NCBI GenBank assembly: GCA_029747015.1
Contig: JAKOGI010000005.1
Coordinates: 1,906,191-1,970,190, forward strand
From: Carnegiea gigantea
Taxonomy: Eukaryota > Streptophyta > Magnoliopsida > Caryophyllales > Cactaceae
Direction: 5' to 3'
DNA: 64,000 bases
Shown: in pieces, positions 10,747-22,661 of the stretch
Layout of the letters: each line of letters begins with the position of its first letter
Numbering within the stretch: the stretch's first letter is position 1
Translations under genes and position numbers: made by a program
The notes under the pieces: generated by a model
What the model saw: only the letters and a program-made list of their open reading frames with translations
What the model was told of the DNA's origin: nothing
Database searches by the model: none

Positions 10747-11559
10747 TCTGCCTCTCTACGTGTGTGGTGTGTGTTTGTGTTGAAACCCCCCCCCAAAGTT
10801 CACGTAAATCCCCTTTCCCAATTTCCTTTTCTTTTTTCTTTTTTTTTTTGGGTCAAGCCTCCCTTTTTTGACTTTTCTTCCCTCCTTTTTTTTTTTTTTA
10901 AGCAAATCCTCAGTCGTATACTCATTCAACAAGTTATTCTTAAAACACAATCATATTAACTTAAAACACATATATATCTAAAATAAAACACATAAAATAC
11001 ATACACATTAATCATGAATTCACACTTGAATCAAAATTAGTAACTAAAAATTTTGGGGCGTTACAACTTTGCTATATCAATAAAATTTTTATTTTTTGGA
11101 ACTCACATTCCTTTATTTCCCTAACTTATGGAACTCTAACTTGGATCACTCAATAAAGTATTTGTCATGAATCCACCCCATAACATACACCCTTTTTTAA
11201 ACCATCTAAATATTTTTTAAAAAAATCACAAAAAGGCAAAAAAAGGGACCGAAGAAGGGAACCGCAAACAGATCCGGTTCATGTACTACCTCACATGAAA
11301 GTCCCGTTGCAAATGCTTCATGCCAACCGTGTGAAATTTTAGACCCTATCATTGGAACACATTCCAGTGAAAATGCTCTAACCGTTGCAAATTCTTTTTT
11401 CCCTTGGGGGTTTTCAAATTCTTGGCAAATTATACCATAAAAGCTAAGGCATTGGAACAAGGTACACACCGTTCACAAATATGCGTGAAAATACGCACTT
11501 ACTGCTATTTGAATTATATATCAAAGATCTTATATATTTTCCAGTACATAGAATAATGA

Positions 11560-11690
11560 TAAGTAGCAAATTGGCAAAAGTGTTTGAGAGGTTGTAGGAG
11601 GCTAGGGGGTTCAAACCTTCACTAGACAGCAACCTGTCTGTCTTTTTAATTTTGATTTGATTCTTTACCTTTTCTTTTTTTTTGGGGGGG
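11560..11690 (+). mobile_element. tRNA-like SINE relic (weak)
   Basis: GGGGGTTCAAACCTTC is a strong B-box match. TTGGCAAAAGTG, 33 bp upstream, is a poor A-box match. A T-rich tail leading into T(9)G(19) follows. It could be chance. Confidence 0.35.
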
Positions 11691-11702
11691 GGGGGGGGGG
11701 GG

Positions 11703-14700
11703 CATCTACTCTTTTTTTGGGTAATTAATAACATTGGCATAATTTTTAATTCTTTACTCTTTGTATTCTTTTTTTTCCAACATAATATTAATGTTCATGA
11801 AAGTGAGAATCAAATAACACCATAATATAACCTAATGAATACTAAAATAAATGTAGTTTTAAACTTGATTATATTATTTCACTAAAATGACAACTAAACA
11901 ATACCAGAATAAAATTGTTGGATTTCTGTATTATATCTCAATAAATTTACTTGATAATGCTAGATGTATAATAATATAGAATATAATAGTGTTTAGTGTA
12001 TAATATAACAATATTTAGTGTATGACAAAATAGTTTTTTGTGTACAATATAACACTTTTTAGTGAATAACACTATTTAGTGAACTAGGGTTTGACTTTTG
12101 GTGTCTATTAGAATATTGTTTACTGTAAGTTTTTAAAATTTTTAGCTAAGAATTTAGTAAATAGGATCATTAGTCAATCTTAACCCTGGTTTTTTATTCT
12201 TCATCACAATATTTTTAGTGAACATTGTAACACTGTTTAGTGAACAACACATTAATTTTTAGTGAACAATTAAATCATTGTTTTAGTGATAATTTTTTGT
12301 GGATAAAATTTGATTGAATATCAAACTTTGACTAATAGAAAATCTTCAAAAAAGAAAAGTGAGCAATTATTACAAAAAAATTTAAAAGAAAATAGATAAA
12401 CTCTTCAATGGACAACATATTAGTTTTAGTGAAGAATTAAATCATTATTTTAGTGATAATTTTTTTGTGGACAAAATTTGATTGAATATCAAACTTTGAC
12501 TAATAGAGAAAAATTTTAAAAGGAAAAGTAAGCAATTGTTGCAAAAAATTAAAAAATAAAAGAATATAGATAAAATGGGAAAAAAAATGTAAAAATCCTT
12601 AATAATTTGTAATGACAAGTTTTGAACTTAAGACCTTAAAAATGAAAGTCCAATTCTTAATTATCACTCCACGTTTCCCACATTGTGATAACTTGCCCCA
12701 AAACAAAAAACAAAATACAAACCATACTTTCTTAAGCGGACAATTATGGGCCGTGCATTTATTTAATCTGTTAGCATAACAACTGCAAATTCTTTTGGTG
12801 AATAATGAACATACAAGTGTGGAAAATAATTATTTGTTATGAGCTTATATTTTAGTTGTTTAATTTTAATAATCTCAAACAGAAAGAGATCAAATAAAGA
12901 TGAAGATTTGAAGCGAATAAAGCGAGATTACATTGTTGGTGAATAAGCAATCGTATAGAAAATAAATTTGCTGGTGCTTAGCATTACCAGAGTCATAGTT
13001 CGTTGTGAATGACGTAACGTCTGCATCAGCAAGACACAGCGCTACCACAAACTTATACAATACATTTGATCGTTCTACACAATTGATTTCTTTTAGTTAC
13101 GGAATGAGTCCACAACGACTTGGTCATGAGCGCAGTGCAAAGAGACAAGTGGTGGCATTTTTCATCTAACTTATTCATGTCTTATTATTTGATATAAACT
13201 CAATACTAGTCTAAAAAATTTTATGTTTAGCCTGAATTTGAATGGATTTAATGATGATTTTTTTTCCGCCAAGCAAGCACATAATATATCATAAATCCTG
13301 TAAAATAATAATAACATTAAAAATAAAAATACGTCAATAATTCCAAATAACTCATACTGCCAATTAGTTCTAAACATGTTGGCAATTAGTTCCGAACTCG
13401 TATAATTATTCTTACAATCAGTTTTATTATTAAGTTAGTACCTTTTTTTTATTATAAGTCATAAGATTACTGCATAATATAATTGATATATTATATCTAT
13501 CTGACATGGTATAAAATTAGTCAAATATTCGCAACTGAAATCAAATACAGTGCAAATGGGTTTAGAGCGAGGGCAAGAAGGGAATCACAAATTAGACAAA
13601 GATGACGTTGGGTAGAATTGTCATGGAAATTTCCCAATTTTCAAATTTAAATTTCAATGGGTTATTATTGGTGGGGTACTGTGGTTCATGCAGAGCAACT
13701 ATACGCATAAATGCAGACAACTACGAAAGGCCCCACGCGTCTTCAACGGCTGTATTAATTACTGCTAATGAGCTTCCAATAGTAAACGACGCCAACGCTT
13801 CTCCAAATCTTCCATCATGATCAAGATCAAAGGCTAATCTATTCGGCTTCCCGATTACCGCCATGCAACTATTATGGACCTATCATTTTCGTCGGCAACA
13901 GGATAGAATTAGGAAGGATTGAAAAAAATGACGAAAATGATTGGTATTTTTTGGAAGATTTTATAAAGATTGAGAAAGATTAGGAGAATTGTTATGAATT
14001 GGGGGGGGGGGATTATGGGTCGAAATGGAAGAAAAAATTGTAATAATCATGACAATTTGAAAAAATTTATAAGGATTGAAAAGATTGGTAAGTATTGAAA
14101 TTTTTTTGAGGTGATTGGTTAAAACTAATAATAATTAGTAAGAATTGGTAAAATTTTGAAAGACTTGATGAATACTGATTTACCAACGAAAAGGGTCAGT
14201 AAACATGTGCTATTATCTGCAGTGTTTTACATTATTTGAAAATGGTTCTGACTTGTGGTTTTATGTACTAGTGTATATGCAAGTATTTGTTAATGGCTAG
14301 ATTTCTTCAAGGTTTTAACGTTTAAAGATTTAGCAGAAGTAGTGAAGTCAACTTAATTATAAGGAGAGATCCTCATTTTATGTTCGTGTGTGAGCATAAA
14401 TGGTGAAATTTATATTTGTGAAAAATATAAATTATTAGACAAGTCTAGTGGATAGGAATCAGTATGCAAGAGAACAAACATCTTAGAGAGTATTGAGATT
14501 ATTTATATTGTAATCCAATACTATTATTTTTTATTTTGTGCTTCACGCTGATTTTTGTTTACATAATACTCATTACTTTATGGTTTATCGTGAAATTTAT
14601 TAATCATCTCAACTATAACATTTTCATCTTTCTCATGTGTTGTTATTTTATTATATTTTTTCATGTTTTAAAACATTTAACCCCTGCAAAATCTTTTTCA

Positions 14701-15420
14701 AAATTTCTACATCTGAATCTACCGAAACATCGCAAATACAAGATCTACAATAAGATGAATTGTTACTGTAATGGTAAAGCAATAATTAAGTTTTCATAAT
14801 CTATATCTACATAGTTAAATAAAACAAACACAACACTCAAGGCAATGGTATAAACACAATACATATTCACATTTTGGTTTTAATTCTTCCTTCTTTTTAT
14901 TTCGTTTTGTTTTTGGGTAAGGATACTTTGATGTGCAATGTCTAAATGCATGAGCCAAGATCAGTTTTAGTTTTTTTTTGGGGTGGGGAGGGCGGTGGGA
15001 AGGGGGATATATCTGTCATGCTCGTCTTCGCTTTCATTGCCTATCATGAAGTATGAATTACATCATGCATTTTCCTTAGTTGAGATACTTTCATATTTTC
15101 ATTGTAGTAATTTTGCAACTACTTAATTATCTTGTCCTTCTGTCTAACCAATCTTACAAGGGTTGGCTCGTTTGCCGGTAACAAATACTTCTTGCTGCTT
15201 ACCACTCTTTTATTAGTACATGATTATTATCACTAAACTGTACCACTTCTATAACACTAATCCTTTATTGTTGTTAATCTATCTTTCGAATGAAAAAGAT
15301 CTAAGAAAAACTAACTTACATATGAAAATTCGAAAGGGAGATTTGACCCACAAAAATTGAAATATATTTCAGATTTTTATCTTAATTATTACTAGGGTGA
15401 TTACGATAATATTTAAAAGC
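11703..15420. other. Intergenic AT-rich DNA, no gene seen
   Basis: There is no supported coding region. The stretch holds an imperfect tandem duplication (12245-12575), repeated TTTAGTGAACAA-type words (about 11990-12280), a region of repeated GATTGG/GGATTGAA words (13910-14190), and short T(n)G(n) blocks. The open reading frames at 13602-13820 and 14536-14799 have no recognisable domain. Confidence 0.55.
12245..12575. repeat. Imperfect 168-bp tandem duplication
   Basis: The block starting CAACACATTAATTTTTAGTG (12245) is repeated as CAACATATTAGTTTTAGTG (12413). Both copies continue with TTTTGTGGA(T/C)AAAATTTG and ATCAAACTTTGACTAATAG. The copies differ by scattered substitutions and small indels. 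Confidence 0.85.
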
Positions 15421-15599
15421 CATTTTAAGTCAAACGTCCGTTATGTCTGAAAAATTGCGGTGGAAGAGATCGTGAGTGCAGATTTGTATCTTAATCATCA
15501 CCCGTGGAACGGACGTTACCCCAAGAAGATTCCAAATCCAACAAAGCCGTCCCCTTTCGGTCAAGAACTCCGGATTAGACCCGCGAATGAATGTGAATA

Positions 15600-16279
15600 T
15601 TATCATAATCAGATATATTATAAAGCCTCTTTCTTGTCTCAATTTCCAGAATTTCCAGTCCCATTTTCTTCTCCATTCCCCCCTTTGTTTTCTCCCAAGT
15701 CTCACACCAACAACCGGCCGGTTTTGGGGCGTTTGTGTCTCTCAATCAACACCCCAGAAACACTGCACAATCAACCGCCAACCCCAGGTAAAATTGATCT
15801 TGATCTCCCACATTTTGGTTTTAATTTTCGCCTTTGATGCTGTTTTCCAAGGCGCAATTTCTGGGTTCTTTGGTTTTTGTTGTTCTGCTATGCTTTCCGG
15901 ATGTATTTCTTGTTCATTTGATGCAAAATTGGATCTTTTTGTTGCTCCTTTTCGTGGTTTCCTGTGTCAGAATGTGTCTCATTTCAAGGGTTTGTCTGCA
16001 AATTGGTTTTTGCATGCTTAATCTGTGGGCTTGAAAGTTTTGATTGAGGGGTTCCAGAGTTTGGGCCTTTGGGGGGGACTTTTGATACCCTTCACAGCAA
16101 TTACCATCGAAATTTGGTAATGATGTTACAATTTGATGTATTGTTGAGCTGTCAATTCTCAATGCTTATCCCTAAGCTGGTACTATATGTCAGAAAAGAC
16201 TGGGTCTTTTTTGGTTAATTATTGAAATTTTGGTGAACTAGGCCTAGGGCTAGGAGTGTTTATTCAGAATTCAAGAGAA
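15600..16279 (+). promoter_or_regulatory. Probable 5' leader exon and leader intron of the RING-CH gene
   Basis: A CT-rich leader (about 15640-15787) ends in CCAG|GTAAAA at 15787/15788. A plausible acceptor TTATTCAG|AATTC ends at 16267, 12 bp before the start codon. This gives a 480-bp leader intron, common in plant genes of this kind. The transcription start was not located, and the reading frames in the leader lack recognisable domains. Confidence 0.5.
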
Positions 16280-18853
16280 ATGGGCGATCATCTGGTTGTG
16301 CGTGTGGACCGTCTTATTACATCCGACAATTTGCAACCTGTTGAAGGGACAGAGGTTTCGGAATCTGGTAGTAAAAGTCACGATCATGTTGCTGAATCCT
16401 CCAATTCGGTTGGACACAAGGACTTGGAAGAAAATGGGATTCAAGATGAAGAACAGCCCCTTATTCAAGCGTTGGAGTGCCGAATTTGCCAAGAGGAGGA
16501 TACCATCAAGAACCTGGAGGTCCCTTGTGCGTGCAGTGGGAGTTTGAAGGTAAAACTATCATCTCAGCTTTAGCTAGTTAAATGGAAGTTTTCATGAGTC
16601 CTCTTCAGCTGGTGCAATATTTGAGTGTTGTGTAATTGATGACTTTGAGAACCAAATGTAGGGTAAGTTTGGATGAGAAGCTGTAGCGATCTAAATATTT
16701 TGATGTATTGTTGTGAATTTGTGATTGATATACGATGCCTGTTCTGCTTCTACAAGAAGTAGTCAAAGCATGTGTTCAGCAGTCTAACTGATTTTGCTAT
16801 AATTTTCATGCCACAAATATCATGATGTTATTTTGTGGTTACATCTTAAATCACTTTTCTGGTGTTAAGATAGAAGTTGGTATGGCAACAGATGTATGTG
16901 CAGTAAGTAGGGCAATAGATGTCAATTTGGTATTGATTTCACAATTTTTCCTTCATTTGCTTCGGCAGCGTCGTGATTTGGCTTTTTAGCTTGCAGTTGT
17001 TTGGTGATTTTCTTCTTGAACTTTCGGCCCATAATCAAATGCCAGTTGTCTATTGACTCTGCGGTGTACCCAAATGCTCTACGTTTCTAACCACTTTTGA
17101 TGGGCAACATATGAGCCCTGAGAACTAGAAAATCTGGCATGTGAACTAGAAAATTTGGGCTGAGGGTTTAGTTTGCTTGCTCTCAAGGGATTTTATTGAA
17201 TTATGGATATTTCAGCATCTTCATTAAAATAATTGGTTTTTTTTTTTTGGGGGGGGGGGGGGGAGGGTTGTTAAGGCCACTAGTGCGTGGACTCATGTCC
17301 CATTTCTCCTACTCCTTTAAGCAATTCTGCCACTGAGGAGGGTAGTTTATGTAAACGGTTTCATTTGGTTTGCTTTTTTCTCAATCTGCTTGCATTCGAT
17401 CAGTTTTGCTAGTTTACTGTTCCATTATAGGGTCCCATCACTCTGACATATAATTTAAAGGAAGACTGATGGGTAGTGCTACTTTGCTTTGGATGGAAAT
17501 GTTATTATTCAGATCATTATTTGTTAATTAGCTCTTCTATATGTCTCTTTAGATATAAAAACAAATGTAATGAGCGTTTGATGCCCTCCACAGGACACTG
17601 TTCAATTTGTTTGTGCTTAGATAACATTATGCCATCGTGTGAGTTGTATGACTGTTTTTTTTTTTTCCCCTTCTGAATATGTGTATCTTGGCTCATCTTC
17701 TGACTTTTTGAGGCGTATTGCAGTTTCACGTTGACAGTGTTACTTTTCTATTGACTACTGCTTTGCTTTTGATTCAGTACGCTCATAGGAAATGTGTCCA
17801 GAAGTGGTGCAATGAGAAAGGAGATATTACTTGTGAGATTTGTCATCAGGTATGCATTTTTTCTTGATATTGATTGCTGGATGATACAATGTGTTTGAAT
17901 TTATTTTTGGTTGGTTATCAGTTACCGAAAAGGCTAAGAATTCCTTTCTTGGATTAAATAAGCTTTAGCTATTTTGTCAGCTGTCACTTGGGATCTTCTT
18001 AAGACTGAAAAGAACTGTCTACATTCTGAGTTTCTGGTTTGGGCTTATAACTTTTTTGCAGCTATCCAGGGATAGATGTTGCTTTGTGAAGTTATTCTGT
18101 ACTATTTTTCCTCTTGTTTTTATTTTGGGGGGGGGGGGGGAAGCAAATTGGCTCAGGGCACCATCTGGCTGTAAGACTAATCTCGTTGACTGCTGCCAAA
18201 TGCTTTTTCCTCATAAGTTGGATCTGATATCCAACGTAACATTTCCTACCCTTTTCACCTCACTTTCGGAACATGACATCAGTTCTTGAACATTAGTCTT
18301 TTGTCTAGTATATTCCCGCAGTGGTAGGTGTCTTGAGGATGTACTACGACCTTGGTAACACTCACACATATAATATAGTGTATGAGTATTTTTGGACAAT
18401 TCTTGTAGATTGGATGTTCTCCAGGTAGAAACAACCCAAACAAAAAGAAGAAGTTTTATATATCTCTCTCTCTCCTGCCCCTCTCAGCCATAGTTATGTT
18501 TGGGATGAACAAAAAGTTGATGTGCAGTTTTGTTTCCTTCACGGTAGAAGGGACTATAATCTGCCATTTGGTGCTATTTTGATTGAGCAATTATGTCTAT
18601 GCTGTTTGCTGAGACTTTGCTGCATATGCATGTGGCTGCCCATTCTTTTCCATTCATTATAGATACTTGGTCTGCGAATAACTTTTGCCTTGGTATACAG
18701 ACATACCAACCTGGTTACACTGCACCTCCACCACGTGTTGAAGACACAGCCATTGACATAAGGTAAGTTTGATGTGTCTCCTACTTTCAGGACTTTGTAG
18801 GCTTGCATTTTTTTGGTTTTCATTTTCGTATATATGATCTCCTTCTGCCCCCT

Positions 18854-18907
<54 letters not shown>

Positions 18908-21900
18908 ATGAAGCCCTGTGAGTGCCTGAATGGACATGGTTTCATAAGATATTCACATCTTTGTTTGTCTGCAATTGGCAAATTTTCAGTTTTCAATTAA
19001 AATGATTTCAGCAAAATGTCTTACTTCAGTGGCTTTTGCTTCTTATTTATTGTGAAACATCATACTAATCGATGCTCCTGTTTCTCTTTCAATTGAGCCA
19101 TTCATGGAAAATCTACCTTCTGGGGGTTGATATATTGTCAAATTTTTAAGTATTCATGTTCTCTTTAGTAGCATCATATGAAGTTTCTGATCTTTTTTTT
19201 CTTTGGTCTTGAACAGTGAATGGACTGTTTCAGGTTCACAACTAGACTTGAATGATCCACGCCTCTTGGCAATGGCTGCTGCTGAAAGGCATCTGTTGGA
19301 AGCTGAGTATGATGAGTATGCTGATTCAAATGCCAATGGAGCTGCATTTTTCCGTTCTGCTGCCCTGATTGTAAGTTGGCTTTATTCTATTCTGCATGCT
19401 GTGTAGATTGTCAAACATGATTCGAATATTATGTTGCCTTTTTTTCTTCTTGTTCTGGTACTATTTTTTCTTTTATTTTTTTAAAAAACCCCCTTATATT
19501 TCACTGCTTGATCATCTTGTGAAACTAGTGTCATCTATAATGTTTTCTACTCTTTTTATGTTTCTGTCTTTTCTTGTTGCCAGAAGATATAGCTTTCTGT
19601 GTCTATCCTTGGACTCGGCCTCACCATGCAGAAGTGTCGGGTGTCGGACACGGGTGATTGAAGCAAATGAGAGTTGAAGTAACCTAGTCTAACCTATTCT
19701 ATCCCATGCCTTCAAATTTAATGGGCTATACTTGATTTTTCAAATTTCAGAGTTCTGAAAAACCTGTCGTTGCTTTGATAATATGACTAATATCTTGTCC
19801 CTCCCCTCGCCCTTAAGCTTTCTGTTGTAAGGGTATGTTCTTTTGGGTGGGATGTGGGATGGAGTGGGACCTATGGAAATGGAGGTGGAGATCTTGGAAG
19901 AAGTTTCACAAAGGACTGAGGTGGAGTGGGATTAACGGAAATCCCACCCAAAAGAACAGGCCCTAAATAATCCTTTCCAACTGAACCAATTTGATGAAGC
20001 ATTTTATGCGTGGGCATATGGGATTATTAGTTGGTCAGCTTTACAAAGGTTTCTGAATTGCTGAGTGAGAGCTTGATTGCTACCTATGCCCCCTTTCAAG
20101 GATTATGGTTGCCATTATAGCATCAATGGTATCAAGAAGTTAGTGTGTCAGCTTTACAAAGATTTCTGAATTGCTGAGTAAGAGCTTGATTGCTACCTAT
20201 GCCCCCTTCCAAGGATCATGGTTGCCATTATAGCATCAATGGTATCAAGAAGTTAGTGTCAAATGTCTTCATTTTGTTAGGAATGCCATTGCAGTAGAGA
20301 GTGGTTTAAATCCCTCTCCCCCACTGGAGGTTGTGTTTTCCCATGTTGTATCATTTCGATGTTGCTCGTCGCAAGATGCCATGGACTGGTTATCTGATCT
20401 CTCTTTCTAGGACTTCTTCCGGTGGTCCATCTTAAAATCCCACTACCTCCCCTTTTTTTGGGGGGAGGGAGGGAAGGGTGTTGCATGAGGTAGTAGGGAT
20501 TAAGGCAAGATTGCATTAGGTAGTTCATAGTTGGCATTAATTCCTAATGGTGTAAATAATTGGTGTCTCCTATGCCTTGATACACTAAGACCAAGCGTAA
20601 GTGGCACAGGAAGTGTGGTGAGGGCTATGTTGGAGTTGGACAGCATGTCAATGAGTGTGTGAGCTCAGAGCCTAAGATGCTTCTGGGAACATGAACATCC
20701 ATAAGCCATATGAGCATATGTAGATTAAAAGTTGCCTATACGACTAATATACATGGGTTTAAAAAAAAAAAAAAAAAAAACACGTAACACCGGGAAACTT
20801 CCAGGCATAGGATACATTTTGCAGTATGCACTCTCTTGCTAAAGTGAATGGAGTTCTTGCTCAACTGTTGCAATTAGACATTCACTTTTCAGGTGGGGTA
20901 CAATGACTGATATTTTTAACTTTTATTTAACTTGGCGCAGAACCACTGCATTAGCAGGTGATTGTTTTGAATGTAATTTTTCTGGGCTTTCCTTTTTTTT
21001 GGGTGTTGTTTTTTTGGGGGGGGGGGGGAGCCATTTGGGGTTGCTAGTTTCTGATAGTATTTCAGTGAGCCCCACTGAACTTGTTTTGTAATTGTGGTTG
21101 AATTGATCAGCCGAGTATGATTGTCTTTTGGCAGTTGATGGCACTGTTGCTCTTGAGGCATGCTCTTTATGTCACCAACCCTGATGATGAGGATGATATC
21201 TCTACTTTCTTCTCTGTGAGTGGTGCAACTGGTCCAGATGTTATTGCATTCCCTTTGCTGTACTTCTTTTTATTTACTAATTTCTAACTTTATTTTGCAG
21301 CTTTTCTTGCTTCGTGCTGCTGGCTTCCTTCTTCCCTGCTACATAATGGCATGGGCTATAAGTATTCTACAACGTCGAAGGCAAAGACAGGTTGGTAGTC
21401 AACTTGTCGCGGTAATGGCTTCAATTTTATGTTATTTTTTTAATGACGAAAATAGAAATAAATGATGAACAAAAGGTTGGATGCATTGCAAGCATCCTAC
21501 AGGAGGAATACATATACATCCAAAATAACACCCATCCACAAAATCCACAACATCAAAAGTAAGATTGGCAAGGTTCCCCCCCCCCCCCCAACCCCTAAAC
21601 AACAACGACGACAATCACAAAAAAAAAAAAAAAGAGTTTTGATCAGTTATCTTTGATATACTTAAGAGACATCTTTGCTCCCTCAAAGACTCTTATCTTT
21701 CTCTTCCACCAGATACTCCAACAAAGTCGCATGTGGGTTAGCATGGCATCTTTGTGCTAATGGTTTCATTGTCTGAAACTTGTTTGACGTATTGACTGCA
21801 ACTGAAATAATTTTCTTTGCTACTTACTAGGTATGTTTAATTTAATCTGTATCATGTTGGGCAGTCCCTAATGAACTAGCATGGGCGCTCCCCATGACTT

Positions 21901-22661
21901 CATCTATCCATGTGCAACATGCGTGTCGGGACATATATTGCCTGAACACTATCAAACACATGCCAAATACATTGATGGCACAAAGAATATCGGAATTGTC
22001 ATTGACCACTTAGGGCTTATACACTGTTTGCAATTTGTTATTGTTCCCATCCATACGATCCGTCCTGAGGCCAAAAATGTATGACAAATCATTGCCTGAA
22101 CACTATCAAACACATGCCAAATACATTGATGTCACAAAGAATATCAGAATTGTCATCGAGGGCTTACACAGTATTAGCAATTTGTTATTGTTCTCATCCA
22201 TCCGATCCTTCACGAGGCCACAAATATATGACAAACTACGAACAAACAAGTAATTAAATGTCTTTTCATCTATACATGTCGTGTCTTTTCTTTTCTTTTT
22301 TCTTTTTGGTTGAAAAATCATGTTAGTGTGCCAGTGCTGTGTGGTGTGTTGATCTCCTTTGCTTCTTGGCTAATAGATATCAGTATTTGTGAAATAGCAG
22401 TGTCTATCAATTTGCCCAAGTCTAAACAACCATTTGATGCCTTGAAATTACAATTTGCTTTGTTTTTGTGGGTGGTCAGACTCATCGTTTTTTTTTCCCC
22501 CCTCTTTGTTATGCCGATGCTGTCCTCAGGAAGCAGCAGCACTGGCAGCAGGTGAGGTTGCATACGTGATACAGGCGGGGCAACACAGGGGCCTTCATTT
22601 CACCATAGCCCCCGCTGGTCCAGCTGTCGCTCATCACCCAGAGCCACACCCACATCAATGA
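16280..22661 (+). CDS. RING-CH (RINGv) E3 ubiquitin ligase, DUF3675 family, membrane-anchored
   Basis: The coding exons are 16280-16549, 17778-17849, 18701-18762, 19217-19370, 21135-21215, 21301-21390 and 22530-22661, all with GT-AG borders and in frame, giving 286 residues. The C4HC3 RING-CH domain is complete: C67, C70, C83, C85, H93, C96, C109, C112, with W100 before the last pair as in RINGv proteins. It is followed by YQPGYTAPPPR and the MAAAERHLLEAEYDEY region typical of plant DUF3675 proteins. Two hydrophobic stretches (about 182-199 and 214-236) should anchor it in a membrane with the RING in the cytosol, and the tail is His/Pro-rich. The family transfers ubiquitin to membrane or associated proteins; the substrate is unknown here. 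Introns carry a Tourist MITE, two tandem duplications and long G runs. The exon model is my own splice reading; the reading frame stays open throughout. Confidence 0.9.
18862..18907. repeat. (CT)n(AT)n compound microsatellite in an intron
   Basis: A C-rich run passes into about 15 CT units and then about 8 AT units. It lies in the intron after the third coding exon of the RING-CH gene. Confidence 0.95.
19831..19963. mobile_element. 133-bp Tourist-like MITE in an intron
   Basis: The left end GGGTATGTTCTTTTGGGTGG and the right end, read inward, GGGCCTGTTCTTTTGGGTGG match at 18 of 20 bases. TAA flanks both sides (19828-19830 and 19964-19966). The element is non-coding and sits in the large fourth intron of the RING-CH gene. 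Confidence 0.88.
20034..20259. repeat. Tandem duplication, 2 x 113 bp, in an intron
   Basis: Copy one (20034-20146) and copy two (20147-20259) both start GTCAGCTTTACAAAG and end AAGAAGTTAGTGT. They differ at only a handful of positions, so this duplication is recent. It lies in the fourth intron of the RING-CH gene. Confidence 0.95.
21937..22237. repeat. Tandem duplication, about 154-bp period, in an intron
   Basis: ATTGCCTGAACACTATCAAA starts both copies (21937 and 22091). They stay alike through ACATTGATG(G/T)CACAAAGAATATC and GCAATTTGTTATTGTTC to the ATATGACAAA(T/C) end. The second copy is slightly shorter. It lies in the last intron of the RING-CH gene. Confidence 0.92.

Larger units (their letters stand above)
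8091..11065 (-). mobile_element. Solo LTR, 2975 bp, probably Ty3/gypsy
   Basis: The ends are TGTAACGCCCC and GGGGCGTTACA, an 11-bp perfect inverted pair with TG...CA limits. The 5-bp duplication ACTTT is exact (8086-8090 and 11066-11070). There is no coding sequence, primer site or polypurine tract inside, so this is a single LTR left by recombination. The length and TGTAACGCCCC-type ends suit long-LTR gypsy elements (an inference). The minus orientation is suggested by a GA-rich leader-like stretch (10745-10690 read leftward) followed by a splice-donor-like AAGGTGAGTAATTC near 10675. On the plus strand the same stretch is a CTT/CCT repeat. Tandem repeats occur at 9203-9395 and 9671-10360. 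Confidence 0.85.
8049..11378. mobile_element. Tourist-like MITE split by a solo LTR
   Basis: The left end GAGCATTCTCAA and the right end, read inward, GAGCATTTTCACTGG are inverted, and both sides are flanked by TAA (8046-8048 and 11379-11381). Without the inserted LTR (8091-11065) and one copy of its 5-bp duplication the MITE is 350 bp. The sequence on either side rejoins smoothly (CCACTTT then GCTATATC), and GGAACTC words recur in both halves. It has no coding capacity. Confidence 0.65.

Noticed and set aside
8091..11065. DNA transposon with TGTAACGCCCC inverted ends
   Set aside because: The 5-bp duplication, TG...CA ends and lack of a transposase fit a solo LTR better; the short inverted ends are normal for LTRs.
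15460..16021. Overlapping open reading frames of 125 and 181 residues upstream of the RING-CH start
   Set aside because: They fall in the CT-rich leader and leader intron, have no recognisable domain, and cross a good splice donor at 15788.
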